64,000 bases of DNA, from NCBI GenBank assembly GCA_029948255.1, contig JALIZF010001805.1, positions 564,501 to 628,500 on the forward strand. The letters run 5' to 3'. The notes below the pieces were generated by a model. The model saw only the letters and a program-made list of their open reading frames with translations. It was not told the origin of the DNA and searched no databases. Shown here one piece after another: positions 26,201-33,026 of the stretch (positions are counted from its first letter, which is position 1; each line of letters begins with the position of its first letter). The translations under genes and the position numbers were made by a program. This stretch comes from Telmatactis stephensoni. Its lineage: Eukaryota; Cnidaria; Anthozoa; Actiniaria; Isophelliidae.

Positions 26201-29200
26201 TGTATGTTATTGTATTGTACATACATGCTATGATAAATGTAGATTTTCTCAATCAAAAATGGCAATAACCATGGTACAAAAAAATTATCACTCAATTTTA
26301 CATGAAAACTGTTTCCATGACAACTTTACCACTAAGATTGGTATCATCTAGATTAAATGATCAATCAATCATTTTACATTTTGTTACTATGGCAACTTTC
26401 ATAAAATACAATAATTTACATTATAAAATAACTAATACCCCTTAGCATAATACTAATACTAATTTAAAGGCCCACTTGGATGAAAATCGATGAAAATTGT
26501 AAACTGTTTATTTCTATCTGAAGATGAACGTTGCTGAATAACCAGCTACCCTCTGCCCAAAAATCTGCATTTCAAGCTCATTTTCAAAGAGAAATTTTGA
26601 TATTAAGTCTAAGAGAACAATAGGGTTGAGTAAATGACGTCATTTACCCACAACTTAAATGCTAAAATACTTGACAAGTTTCTATTCGTCTCGTTTGAAT
26701 GTAAAAAAAATGTTGCTTTTGGTGATTATTGGGAGTCGTACAGATAGGTTTTACTAAGTTTCAAGTCATTTCCAATTTTAATTTATTTTTATCCAAGTGG
26801 GCCTTTAAAAGAAAATAAAAAGAAACTAATTGAAACATCTCAAAATACATTCAGTTAATAGCTGGTAGACTTAATATTAATAGTGTATTTCTAAATAATA
26901 ATAACTCATATAAGATATATTCAGATTACTTTTATATATGATTTGACCATTATAATCTTTAATCCACAGTGCAAAATAAGAGTGTATGCCAATAATAAGT
27001 TGTATTTTGCTGTTATTTCAATGGTAGAATGGTTTTCATATGAGTGGGAACACTGTACAGTTTCGATACGATACAGTTACAGCAGGAATTTCATATGTTT
27101 TTACAGAAACTATGATACTGGTACAGTTACGATACGGTACGGTAAGTTTCCCACTCATATGTAAACGACTCTATGGCAATACTTCAAGTTTACTAAGATT
27201 ATTGTCGTGCTAATATTCCAACCATTTTCACAATAACTTTTCACAAGTTGCTTTGTTTCAACAGGCAATCAATCTCTGGTTGGCACATGAATGATAAATG
27301 CTTACGATACATGCAGTACTGGCATATCATGTTACAGTCCTGTTATTGAGCTTTTATAATTTATGCACTGGAAGTGGCTATTTGCCAGATGAAAAAGTAA
27401 AAAAATAAATCATCAAAAAAATCTTTAATAATGGCTACTCTGACTAGTCTTACAGACTGAATTAAAAAGATGTGAAAATTGACTACAAAATATATAAAAA
27501 CTATAAAAATACCAAACATATAAGAGAGAGACTCTTGCACTTTGTGTAATTCAGGGTTTATAAATACATATAGAGCAGTATCAGATTACATACATGTAGA
27601 CGTTGGTGGAATTATTTTGCATATTCAATGACCCCTATCTTAGGACCTATATTTTGATAAAAAAGTGTTGCTTTTTACTTTGCTGAAAATAAGTATCACT
27701 CTATTATAATGGTGTAATGGTGATACTAGTATAATGTATACAGACTTAATGATGAAAAGCAAAAACAAAACAAAAAAATATTGAGCAGTTCATTCATGCT
27801 CTAATTATGAACCAAATACAAAGCAGTAAAAACACATTTAATCATTCAAAAAATTGCTGTATTACATTGAAAGGCCCTTTTATTTTGAATTCTTCAAAAT
27901 CATTTAATGATGTACTTGTATATTTTGTAGGACTTGAAGTTTGATCTACAGTAATTCAATATCCTGAGTGTTCTTCTTTGTTTGCAACTGTACTTGTGTG
28001 AGATAAGTTTCACTTTGCTAAAAATGGCAACTTAGGCCAAGTTCAGACGTCGAACTTTTGCCGTGTCGAATCTAATAGTTGCATTTTGTAAATGAGAAGT
28101 GCGGCGTCTGAACCTATTGTATTTGACAGATTTGATTAAGTATTAAATTGAAAAATTCAGTTTGAATCAATTTTGTCAAATTCATTTGGTTCAGAAGCCG
28201 CACTTCTCATCTACAAAATGCAACTATTAGATTTGACGCGGCAAAAGTTCGACGTCTGAACTGGGCCTTAAATGTCAAAATATCTTAAAACCTAAAAGTG
28301 TTGTGTTTTCACAAAAGTTAATTATAGATTTGTTCATTCTAACACTGTTCAACAAATGCAATTTTTATTTTCTCTCTTTATTTTTCTTGACTTTTTTCGC
28401 ATTAAGATTTTGGCACACTTGTAACAACGTATACAAGTTCTAACAAAATGGGAATAAAGGGAAAATGAGAATGAAGACTAAACAAATGAGATAAGGGTTC
28501 ATTTGCGAAAATATCTGCAAAATGATTATGAAAAAGTAATTAAATACAATTTTCTTCATTTTTTCAATGATGAACAACGAATGTAGCAATCGATAAACAA
28601 GAAAACTTCTGTTTACTTTATAATAAAATCCAAAAAGTACAAAATTTAATGCGAAACGTACCAAAAAACACATATCAAAACAACCTGTTTGAGGTTTTTT
28701 TGTTGGAAATAATAGAAGTATCTCGATTAATACATTGAGCATTGGGATAATACTAAAGTAAATAAAAAGAAAATCTCACCGAATAGGCAATCGTTCCTTC
28801 TGGCTGTCTTGGTGAAGATCGTTTTGGGGTAGCCATGTTGATTTCTTCGTCTTCTTCGATACCTATTAGCGAAAACAATAAATTAAAATTAAGTTTCGAA
28901 AGCTTAATTTAATTGATATGTTTGAAGTTAAAAAGAAATCTGAGAATGCACAGTCCATACTTCACAATTAGGGACTCAAGCTTGACTGAACAACACAACG
29001 GAAGTAGACTTCTAGGTGGGCTTCACGACTTGCAACTTTTTCCTCTGAATTCCTCCCAAATTCTAGCCTTACCAAAACAAGATTTTACATTTCCAAAACT
29101 TTAGTAGTCGTTTTCTACAACGTGGTGTCAGAAAAAGCTTAGTTTGTAGGCGAATTGACAACGGGGAGGACGATTTTTATCGGCCATTTGTCTAGGAGAC

Positions 29201-31110
29201 GGCCATTTTGGATTTGTCGTGGTCCAATGGCGAACAAGCAATGCTGTTTTGAAGGGATCTAGCTTATCAGAACAGCCAACGAATCATAACATAACCCTTC
29301 AACTATTTTGGGTGTCTTCAATAAATAATTTAACACAAATTAGCATAGAAAAACTGACAAAAGTCGGTCGAAAACAAGTCGACTGAGGATGTCAGATGTA
29401 CTGTCATACAACGTGTCAAGTTTCAGAGAACAGCAAGACAAAGAGAAAACCTTGAAAAACATCACGAAGCAAAACTTTTGTCTAAAATGCGAATCTTTAA
29501 AATAAACAAGCTATCTAAATTATCTCTCGCAAGAAAAAATATTACAGGTACACAAAACAAAACAGCCACAAATGTCAAATTTTATTTGAAATGTGGTAAA
29601 GATGAGACACGATTTATGCAGAATATTTCACCTGGACTAGACGACCACCAAGATAAACTTTTATCGACTCGTAATTTCACTTGACTGCCTAGATAAGATA
29701 CTCCATCCAAACCCCAAGAGATAAAGCGTCCATAACCAGAACTAGTAGAGTTGTTTCCCTTTTGTAACTGAAGATTTGGCGCGGAGCTGACCAACTCTTC
29801 AGCTCGGCTTCCCTCGTTGTCACCACTCACTTCATGGCTATCTTCATCCGTTGATTTCCTAAGCATACAAAACGTTGATTTGAGCAATAATAACGAGCAA
29901 ATGATATCACTGTGATTACTTTTCACGTGGTATCTTGCAACAGTCTTGCACGCAACTATTGTTTTCAGTAGACCAACTTAGTCAAGCAAGGAAAAATAAA
30001 TTTCCATAGTCCAAGCTAATTATGCACTGGAAATACCTTGACATATAGCCTTTTAGTAAACCATACATCACACTAGCAGAAAATAATAATAAGTCTGCCG
30101 TAGAAGGCAAAATAAATGCAGAAGACGCCTACATTTCATGTCAACACCAACAAGACGTTGGTTTACAAAATGTGATCCTTTGACGTGACGTTTTCAACCC
30201 GCGCGTACGTACGGCGGAAGCTGTCCCGAGGATTTATCGATTAGCTTGTATAAACGTCGATGCCTTATCGACTAAAGTTTTTTCTTCTTTCTTTTCTTTT
30301 CTTTTCTTTTCTTTTCTTTTCTTTTCTTTTCTTTTCTTTTCTTTTCTTTTCTTTTCTTTTCTTTTCTTTTCTTTTCTTTTCTTTTCTTTTCTTTTCTTTT
30401 CTTTTCTTTTCTTTTCTTTTCTTTTCTTTTCTTTTCTTTTCTTTTCTTTTCTTTTCTTTTCTTTTCTTTTCTTTTCTTTTCTTTTCTTTTCTTTTCTTTT
30501 CTTTTCTTTTCTTTTCTTTTCTTTTCTTTTCTTTTCTTTTCTTTTCTTTTCTTTTCTTTTCTTTTCTTTTCTTTTCTTTTCTTTTCTTTTCTTTTCTTTT
30601 CTTTTCTTTTCTTTTCTTTTCTTTTCTTTTCTTTTCTTTTCTTTTCTTTTCTTTTCTTTTCTTTTCTTTTCTTTTCTTTTCTTTTCTTTTCTTTTCTTTT
30701 CTTTTCTTTTCTTTTCTTTTCTTTTCTTTCCTTTTCTTTCCTTTCCTTTTCTTTCCTTTTCTTCTCTTCTCTTCTCTTTTCTTTTTCTTTCTTTCTTTTC
30801 TTTCTTTCTTTTTTTGACTTTTTTAATTCACTTCGCCTGTTCTTTCTTCCTCGATCTGTACCCTCCTTTCTTTTCGTGCTTAATTCTATTGCTCTGTACA
30901 AACATTTTCCTTTTTTTTTCAAAATATCAGTTATTCATATTCATTTTTTAATCGGTAAATAGAAATAACATGAAATAAATGATTCACGACTCGAAGAAAG
31001 CCTAAAGTAAAAAGAAATACAGTTATTCTTATAGCTTACCTGGCTGTCGCTGTCTTATTGAATAATGTACATGTATTACGCGGTCGAAGAGCCGGGCAGA
31101 TTGACTCCAT
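5134..31110 (-). CDS. OXR1: OXR1/NCOA7-like LysM-GRAM-TLDc protein (16 coding exons)
   Basis: Sixteen minus-strand exons join with GT-AG sites and consistent phases: 31110-31040, 29858-29632, 28862-28780, 22231-22124, 19070-18978, 16794-16663, 15533-15343, 14052-13379, 12621-12423, 11581-11467, 8252-8173, 8034-7941, 6964-6812, 6339-6241, 5706-5633, 5269-5134. They sum to 2529 nt, or 842 residues. Domains: LysM about 123-168, GRAM-like about 225-297, acidic and Ser-rich linker about 303-685, TLDc about 687-842. Known family members protect against oxidative damage and act on the vacuolar H+-ATPase through TLDc. The start ATG at 31110 has an in-frame TGA 30 nt upstream. Length is close to the vertebrate proteins as I remember them (about 870-940). 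OXR1 versus NCOA7 cannot be decided, because a single invertebrate gene usually corresponds to both. Confidence 0.93.
5391..5450. repeat. Low-complexity C/A tract in an OXR1-like intron
   Basis: A run of C followed by A-rich AAAAG repeats. It is inside the last intron of the OXR1-like gene. Confidence 0.85.
6356..6475. repeat. (AATA)n and (CAGT)n microsatellites
   Basis: AATAAATAAATA runs to about 6395, followed by imperfect CAGT units at 6401-6472. They lie just upstream of OXR1-like exon 14, close to its acceptor. Confidence 0.9.
6571..6760 (-). mobile_element. SINE copy (tRNA-Glu family), reverse orientation
   Basis: The blocks TTTTTGGCTAAGACAGGAAA, CCTGGAGAAAATAGCCCTTG and ACATCAAACAAACTCAA match the SINE at 22940-23125 in reverse. 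The tRNA head at the right end is eroded. It is intronic in the OXR1-like gene. Confidence 0.65.
7183..7305. mobile_element. MITE with 25-bp terminal inverted repeats
   Basis: Left end TTATCTCACACCATAGAAAA. The right end is its complement with two changes (TTATCCCACTCCATAGAAAA read in reverse). Total length is about 123 bp, intronic. Confidence 0.8.
7468..7770. mobile_element. Foldback element (GGTTATTAACC family)
   Basis: Arms of about 53 bp pair around 7535: GGTTATTAACC and GGTCTGTATGGGAAAATAT on the left return inverted near 7560-7608. A second nested pair, TTATTATATGGCT (about 7612) and AGCCATATAATAA (about 7752), extends the element to the right. Intronic. Confidence 0.75.
8253..9827. 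other. OXR1-like intron 10, part without recognised exon
   Basis: Intronic, AT-rich DNA between exons 11 and 10. GTTGGAGCCAAAGGGATAGG near 8590 and TATCACTTTGGCTCCGACAT near 8940 are a diverged inverted pair, hinting at a foldback of about 370 bp. No coding exon is seen. Confidence 0.45.
9828..10047. mobile_element. MITE with about 27-bp inverted termini
   Basis: Left TACAGTGAAAATCGCTGCAT pairs with right ATGCAACAATTTTGGCTGTA, and the homology continues inward with gaps. Intronic in the OXR1-like gene. Confidence 0.6.
10048..11028. other. OXR1-like intron 10, remainder
   Basis: Very AT-rich intronic sequence, with no exon, RNA gene or clear repeat recognised. Confidence 0.5.
11029..11175. 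mobile_element. MITE family A, copy 1
   Basis: Begins TAGAGCAGATTTTGTATGA and ends with the inverted counterpart ACTCATACAAAAACCACTCTA. The same termini bound the copies at 22577, 27025 and 34243. The TA at each end may be the target duplication. Confidence 0.7.
11467..12621 (-). CDS. OXR1: OXR1-like gene, exons 9-10 (pre-TLDc region)
   Basis: Exon 9 (12621-12423) has LVYLCIRISKEHWCMCL and REHWFALPSSR. Exon 10 (11581-11467) continues IEHVYSFINQHCP and ends in an acidic run (QMQEEEEEDE). The EHWFALP block followed by a helix with Tyr and Phe corresponds to the EYWFAVP-type segment seen before TLDc in vertebrate OXR1/NCOA7. Split codons and phases agree on both sides. Confidence 0.9.
12727..12963. 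mobile_element. MITE with long inverted termini (GATAAGGGTCACTGATTTCT)
   Basis: Left GATAAGGGTCACTGATTTCT at about 12743 is repeated inverted at about 12932-12951. Inner CCAAGTTGTC/GACAACTTGG motifs recur several times, so the element folds almost end to end. It sits just upstream of OXR1-like exon 9. Confidence 0.8.
13379..14052 (-). CDS. OXR1: OXR1-like gene, exon 8 (disordered linker)
   Basis: A single 674-nt exon encoding about 225 residues, low in hydrophobics and rich in Ser, Glu, Asn and Asp. It contains an LSPLSEDSGICSP stretch and ends with a conserved-looking KYWLGVGYTNE. The donor at 13379/13378 splits an Asp codon completed by exon 9. The long interdomain linker is usual in OXR1/NCOA7 and poorly conserved. 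Confidence 0.9.
15045..15250 (+). mobile_element. tRNA-derived SINE with Thr(TGT)-like head
   Basis: The head has A-box-like GGTCAAGTGGTCAGAGC, an anticodon-arm-like CAGTCTTGTAATCTG (loop CTTGTAA, anticodon TGT) and a degenerate B-box (GATCAAGTCCTG). The acceptor stem is not intact, so this is a SINE rather than a working tRNA gene. Intronic, opposite to the host gene. Confidence 0.65.
15343..16794 (-). CDS. OXR1: OXR1-like gene, exons 6-7 (GRAM-like domain)
   Basis: Exon 6 (16794-16663, 44 codons) carries a basic and acidic stretch, then FLKIKAKLITDGS. Exon 7 (15533-15343) continues with GVVSGVILITPHSIIF and SDPLVMDRGRDSY, ending in phase 2. The SDPLV core and the preceding beta strands match the GRAM-like domain found between LysM and TLDc in this family. 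Confidence 0.92.
15616..15707. mobile_element. Short foldback with CTGACTAGCC arms
   Basis: GAATAACTATTGTT and CTGACTAGCC on the left are mirrored by GGCTAGTCAG and AACAATGGTTATTC on the right. It lies 80 bp upstream of OXR1-like exon 7. Confidence 0.75.
16300..16525. repeat. Probable MITE (GATAAAACACTC type)
   Basis: TTTATATCTGATAGAG near 16309 and GGATCTTTATATCCGATAAA near 16493 are related palindromic segments, and CCGTATAAAGAACTCGAGA and GTATAAAGATCCTCG repeat in between. Ends are not well defined. Confidence 0.4.
16975..17202. mobile_element. Complete MITE with GGGAGCT termini and TAAT target duplication
   Basis: Left AGGGAGCTCAAGCACAAGAT is mirrored by right ATCTCGTGCTTAAGCTCCCT, and the inverted match continues to about 35 bp (GTCAACATGG and CCATGCTGA). 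TAAT flanks both sides (16971-16974 and 17203-17206). A partial copy is at 3622-3760. Intronic in the OXR1-like gene. Confidence 0.85.
17230..17470 (-). mobile_element. SINE copy (tRNA-Glu family), reverse orientation
   Basis: CAACATGCTGATTTTTG, GTACCTGGAGAAGAACCCTC and ACACGTCAAACAAACTTAAC correspond in reverse to the SINE at 22940-23125. The tRNA-like head lies at about 17395-17470. Confidence 0.7.
17744..18460 (+). mobile_element. LINE 3' end: reverse transcriptase C-terminus
   Basis: An open frame of 193 codons (17744-18325) matches the C-terminal part of jockey/CR1-type non-LTR reverse transcriptases: LYKAFVLPHFQYCSLIWHFS, LESLNKRILRFIFND, and a final YWNLLSDNLRAITSLKEFKN. A short 3' UTR with AATAAA ends in TATG microsatellite repeats (18430-18457), typical of such elements. 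It is 5'-truncated and lies antisense in OXR1-like intron 5, with no stop codon inside the remaining frame. Confidence 0.88.
18620..18790. repeat. Dispersed repeat, possible MITE fragment
   Basis: CCTGGGCTCATTGTTCAAAAG followed by GATTTAGCACCAACCAGAG resembles a common anthozoan repeat start (from memory). The 68-codon minus-strand frame here does not splice into the OXR1-like gene in phase. Confidence 0.4.
18978..22231 (-). CDS. OXR1: OXR1-like gene, exons 4-5 (LysM domain)
   Basis: Exon 4 (22231-22124, 36 codons) and exon 5 (19070-18978, 31 codons) are both phase 0. They encode the LysM signature: DTLAKIALVYDTTPSEL, then MNRLTSRMLYPGQ split exactly before LLYVPDKKKS. This is the classic pattern in OXR1-type proteins of a Thr-Thr-Pro-Ser/Asn-Glu-Leu helix, an Asn-Arg/Lys turn and a closing L-Y-V-P strand. 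Confidence 0.92.
19071..20358. other. OXR1-like intron 4, part without recognised exon
   Basis: AT-rich intronic sequence. GAAAATGACCTATTACATG near 19139 and TAGGCCATTTTCACATGGAA near 19260 are an inverted pair (small foldback). No exon is seen. Confidence 0.45.
20359..20470. repeat. Perfect 56-bp tandem duplication
   Basis: The unit beginning CAAATTATAATTTACAGCAG occupies 20359-20414 and is repeated base for base at 20415-20470. The absence of differences implies a recent duplication. Confidence 0.95.
21143..21245 (-). mobile_element. SINE body copy lacking its tRNA head
   Basis: GACGGTGCGCTC, CATCAGTGCTC and TTTTAAGGGTATTT match the element at the start of the window in the same orientation. 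The match stops at GTCGAAACAAG. Confidence 0.7.
22260..22550. mobile_element. Probable MITE, GC-richer insert in an AT-rich intron
   Basis: Contains repeated GAGCACGA motifs and CAGAACTGTGCTCCGTTCTCTG, a local palindrome. AGAACAGCTTTTTCCGTGCTC on the left is related in reverse to GATAAAGCACAGCTGTCAGCC on the right. Ends are uncertain. Confidence 0.45.
22577..22704. mobile_element. MITE family A, copy 2
   Basis: Begins TAGAGCAGATTTCGTATGAG with GTGTGAAACGGTACCG. It ends with CCGTTTTCACGAAATCTATTC, the inverted terminus with some decay. Internal CCGTAACCATGCCG repeats are present. Confidence 0.7.
22750..22946 (-). pseudogene. LINE reverse transcriptase C-terminal fragment
   Basis: The minus-strand frame reads YVAAKAWNSLSDDLRSLAKL then FKKAARKLNFG, the usual C-terminal end of LINE ORF2 proteins. 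Only about 35 residues remain and it abuts a SINE on its 5' side. Confidence 0.65.
22940..23125 (+). mobile_element. SINE with tRNA-Glu(CTC)-like head (best copy)
   Basis: A-box GGTGTAGTGGTTAAGCC, anticodon region GCCTCTCACC (anticodon CTC) and B-box GTTCGAGTCCTGG give a tRNA-Glu-like head at about 22945-23015. The body follows with CATATGTGAGTTTGAG, TTTCTCCGGGTTCTCC and CAGCAAAAATCAACATG. Reverse copies are at 3425, 6571 and 17230. I recall this family as widespread in stony-coral genomes. Confidence 0.8.
23390..24190 (-). mobile_element. Internally deleted LINE: RT start fused to RT C-terminus
   Basis: On the minus strand, 24156-23775 encodes the start of a non-LTR reverse transcriptase (MASNKAPSMYKIPVRVIKD, NNRPISLLLV, SGNKKWHSTETSLIETTDEI). 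It stops being RT-like at DKKQLTVE. From about 23770 another frame gives the C-terminal end of such a protein (IPLYRTATGQRSYYYCFVST, then LSKLTKEFKQLLKKDN), with its stop near 23630, followed by a 3' UTR-like tail to about 23390. The catalytic middle is therefore deleted. Intronic in the OXR1-like gene, same strand. Confidence 0.78.
24310..24962. other. OXR1-like intron 3, unexplained segment
   Basis: Two related phrases, GGGGGGTCACGGTGCTAGTTTT near 24414 and GATAGGTCATGGTGCTAGATTTT near 24796, suggest a decayed dispersed repeat. No coding exon is seen. Confidence 0.4.
24963..25065. repeat. Partial copy of the CCCACTTGGATGAAAAT element
   Basis: TACTTGGATGAAAATACG, TTAAAATTGGAAATGACTT and GTACGACTCCCAATAATC match the right arm of the element at 26464-26808 in reverse. 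Confidence 0.65.
25250..25535. mobile_element. Large foldback, about 130-bp arms
   Basis: The left arm runs from about 25255 (TTACAGTGCTGCGCCTCGAA) to 25390, and the right arm from about 25403 to 25532 (ending GCGCAGCACTGTAACAG). Internal blocks pair over the whole length, for example ACCGCTAACCAATTAGATA against TATTTAATTGGTTAGCGGT, with a loop of about 15 bases. Intronic, so transcripts of the host gene would contain a long hairpin. Confidence 0.88.
26464..26808. mobile_element. Element with TTAAAGGCCCACTTGGAT termini
   Basis: Left TTAAAGGCCCACTTGGATGA is mirrored by right ATCCAAGTGGGCCTTTAA, with homology continuing inward. The left interior is otherwise unlike the right one. A partial copy is at 24963-25065. 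Confidence 0.75.
27025..27173. mobile_element. MITE family A, copy 3
   Basis: Begins TAGAATGGTTTTCATATGAG and ends CTCATATGTAAACGACTCTA, its inverted counterpart. Internal GATACGATACAG and GATACGGTACGG repeats parallel copy 2. Confidence 0.7.
27174..28031. other. OXR1-like intron 3, AT-rich part
   Basis: No exon or repeat recognised. Confidence 0.45.
28032..28271. mobile_element. MITE with about 80-bp inverted termini
   Basis: Left GTTCAGACGTCGAACTTTTG is mirrored by right CAAAAGTTCGACGTCTGAAC, and the arms continue through TAATAGTTGCATTTTGTA and GAGAAGTGCGGC with few differences. The ends TTAGGCC/GGCCTTAA suggest a TTA or TTAA target. Intronic. Confidence 0.88.
28780..31110 (-). CDS. OXR1: OXR1-like gene, exons 1-3 (N-terminal region)
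   Basis: Exon 1 (31110-31040) encodes 23 residues starting MESICPALRP and ends in phase 2. Exon 2 (29858-29632) adds 75 residues, including an acidic start and a Trp-rich end (SLSWWSSSP). Exon 3 (28862-28780) adds IEEDEEIN and then MATPKRSSPRQPEGTIAYS, which runs into LysM. The split codons restore Arg24 and Gly100. Met109 in exon 3 lies in a good initiation context (AACATGGCT), so a shorter isoform from a downstream promoter is possible. Intron 1 holds the TTTTC tract. Confidence 0.85.
30282..30815. repeat. (TTTTC)n pentanucleotide tract, about 530 bp
   Basis: Nearly pure CTTTT units from 30291 to about 30735, then imperfect to 30815. The tract is all pyrimidine on the plus strand and all purine on the minus strand, and lies in intron 1 of the OXR1-like gene. 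The long frames across it are repeat artefacts. Confidence 0.98.
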
Positions 31111-31137
31111 AAATTCAATGGCCGAAAAAATCTGATA

Positions 31138-31140
31138 TCA
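31138..31140 (-). other. In-frame stop upstream of the OXR1-like start
   Basis: TGA, ten codons before the ATG at 31110-31108 and in the same frame, with no intervening ATG. It closes the 5' end of the reading frame and supports this start unless a further exon exists. Confidence 0.7.
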
Positions 31141-31540
31141 AACAATTAATATTAGACGACTTAGACAATGTCTTGAGTGTAAATGAAATGATTTTAGAGA
31201 AAGGCTCTCAAAAAGTTAATCATTGTAGCAAAACGTTAAATGGATAATATAGTGCAGCTCGCATACTGTTGCGCTCTGATTGGATAATACAAAAAGCCTT
31301 TGTTTTTTCAGCTTTCAGCAGGCAAAACCAAATGTACCATTATATATGCGCAGACTCAGTAGCGCATTTATCACTCAAGTGTAAGAAAAAACTAAAACTT
31401 CTAATGAGCAGTACGCTATTGAGTCTGCGTATGCTTATGCGGTGTGTGAACCGGCCCTTAAGAGCAATATGTAAGCAAATTATCTATTACTAGGGGCACC
31501 CGAATGATTAACTGTCTTGAGCAAAAACATTTTAGCTCTG

Positions 31541-31670
31541 CCATCATTCTTAGACTGATTCCATAAGTCGGTCCCAGTTCGCTCTCTGACGGGTCCGTGA
31601 GCGGAAAAAAAAAATCGTCAGAGAGCGAACTGGGACCGACTTATGGAATCAGTCTACCATCATTCTTAGA
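31541..31670. mobile_element. Perfect hairpin with 14-bp flanking direct repeats
   Basis: Arms 31551-31591 and 31616-31656 (41 nt, beginning TAGACTGATTCCATAAGTCG) are exact complements around a 24-nt loop. CCATCATTCTTAGA occurs at 31541-31554 and again at 31657-31670, like a target duplication. Confidence 0.9.
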
Positions 31671-31855
31671 TCGAATGGAAATAATTACTGTTTTGTGATG
31701 TAAGGAGTTGAATTTCAGCTTGATATTTAAACAGTTTCCCTGAAAAATATGCTCCCCCTAGAAAACTTTAGACCCAATCAATAGCAACCTTCGGTTCAAA
31801 AATGAATACTTATAATAGCCAAGTTTGAAAACTGAATTAAAAATTTCATTTGTTG

Positions 31856-32070
31856 AATTCATATTAGAGACGGGAAACTCGTCTCAGACGGATTTTCGTT
31901 GCACAAAAATCTTTATAAACAGAAAACCCGTCGCGATTTCCACGTCTTATGGGAATTTAGGACGGTTTTTATCATTAGACGAATTATCCGTCCAACTTTC
32001 CGTCGTCGTTTTGGCCGGGAAAGTAAGCCGAGTTTTCTGTCAGACGAGTTTCCCGTCTCCAATATGAATT
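31856..32070. mobile_element. MITE with AATTCATATTAGAGACGGGA termini
   Basis: The left terminus is repeated inverted at the right end (TCCCGTCTCCAATATGAATT) over about 30 bp. Internal GACGG and CCGTC motifs are frequent. The two 80-codon frames here are not gene-like. Confidence 0.8.
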
Positions 32071-32236
32071 TAGCTATTTGTCAACGAAACAATAGGCATT
32101 CTACCCTAAGTCATCAGTTTTTGGCCAAAATTCTTCTTCACTCGAATCAATTGGAATTATAAGAAAGTCAATTTTTTTTATCCTCTAATCTTCATTGTGT
32201 ATACTCTTTATTTTTCACTGAGATATCCATACCTGC

Positions 32237-32650
32237 AGTATTGTAATATTGTATGGGCTAGCACCTATGAATCGAACTTGAAGCGTCTGATAGTTTTGCC
32301 GAAAACGGGCAATCAGAATTATAAGCAAAAGTGAAGTTAATGCACATACCTCTCCACTGTTCAAAACTCTTCAACTTTTAAATTCACTGATATCAATAAG
32401 TTACAAATTGGTCACGGTTTATGTTTAAGTATAAAAAACGACTTACTTCCCAAGAGTTTCAAAGGTATATTCTCTATGAACAGTGAAATACACTATTATA
32501 ATACAAGATCTTCACACTATTTACATATTCCCTCTAAAAGAATTAAACTTGCACAATTTTCCATTAGTTATAAAGGACCTCTCTTATACAACTCTTTAAC
32601 TACGAAGCTTGTAAATTGTTCAAAATCTTCTCTATCATGTTAAAAATTTA
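32237..32650 (+). pseudogene. LINE reverse transcriptase C-terminal relic
   Basis: Conceptual translation gives YCNIVWASTYESNLKRLIVL, then after stops FTDINKLQIGHGLCLSIKND, LLPKSFKGIFSMNSEIHYYN and YKGPLLYNSLTTKLVN. These are the C-terminal hallmarks of a LINE ORF2 (HYYNTRSS, GPLLYNSL). Stops near 32328-32340 break the frame. Confidence 0.72.
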
Positions 32651-32716
32651 TCTCTTCTCTGTTTATGATTAACGGTAAAATGACTAGCCATATCAGTATA
32701 TCATGTATGAAAAAAA

Positions 32717-33026
32717 ATATATAGTCAATTGAAGAAACGTTGTCAGGTCTAAAAACATAGAACATAGAAGCTGAGACCGAAATGGTGCATGGGATGTCAA
32801 TAATAATATTGTGATTTATTCATTTACGCTGTGCCTTCGATGCAAAATGTTGAAAGCAAATGCAGGACCTGCGTTGGCGGGCCGTTTGGCTTCGATTTTT
32901 ATCGGTTAATTGCAGTGTAAATAAATAAATCAGAATATAATTATTCACATCCCATGCACCATTTCGGTCTCAGCATCTATGTTCTATGTTTTTAGACCCG
33001 ACAACGTTTCTTCAATTGACTATATA
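32717..33026. mobile_element. MITE with about 80-bp near-perfect inverted termini in TA repeats
   Basis: Left ATATAGTCAATTGAAGAAAC to ACCGAAATGGTGCATGGGAT is mirrored at the right end (ATCCCATGCACCATTTCGGT to GTTTCTTCAATTGACTATAT) with about three mismatches. The interior has no coding frame. Confidence 0.9.

Noticed and set aside
30260..30922. Frames of 185 and 216 codons (FLFFS and KRKEK repeats)
   Set aside because: They are translations of the TTTTC microsatellite inside an intron.
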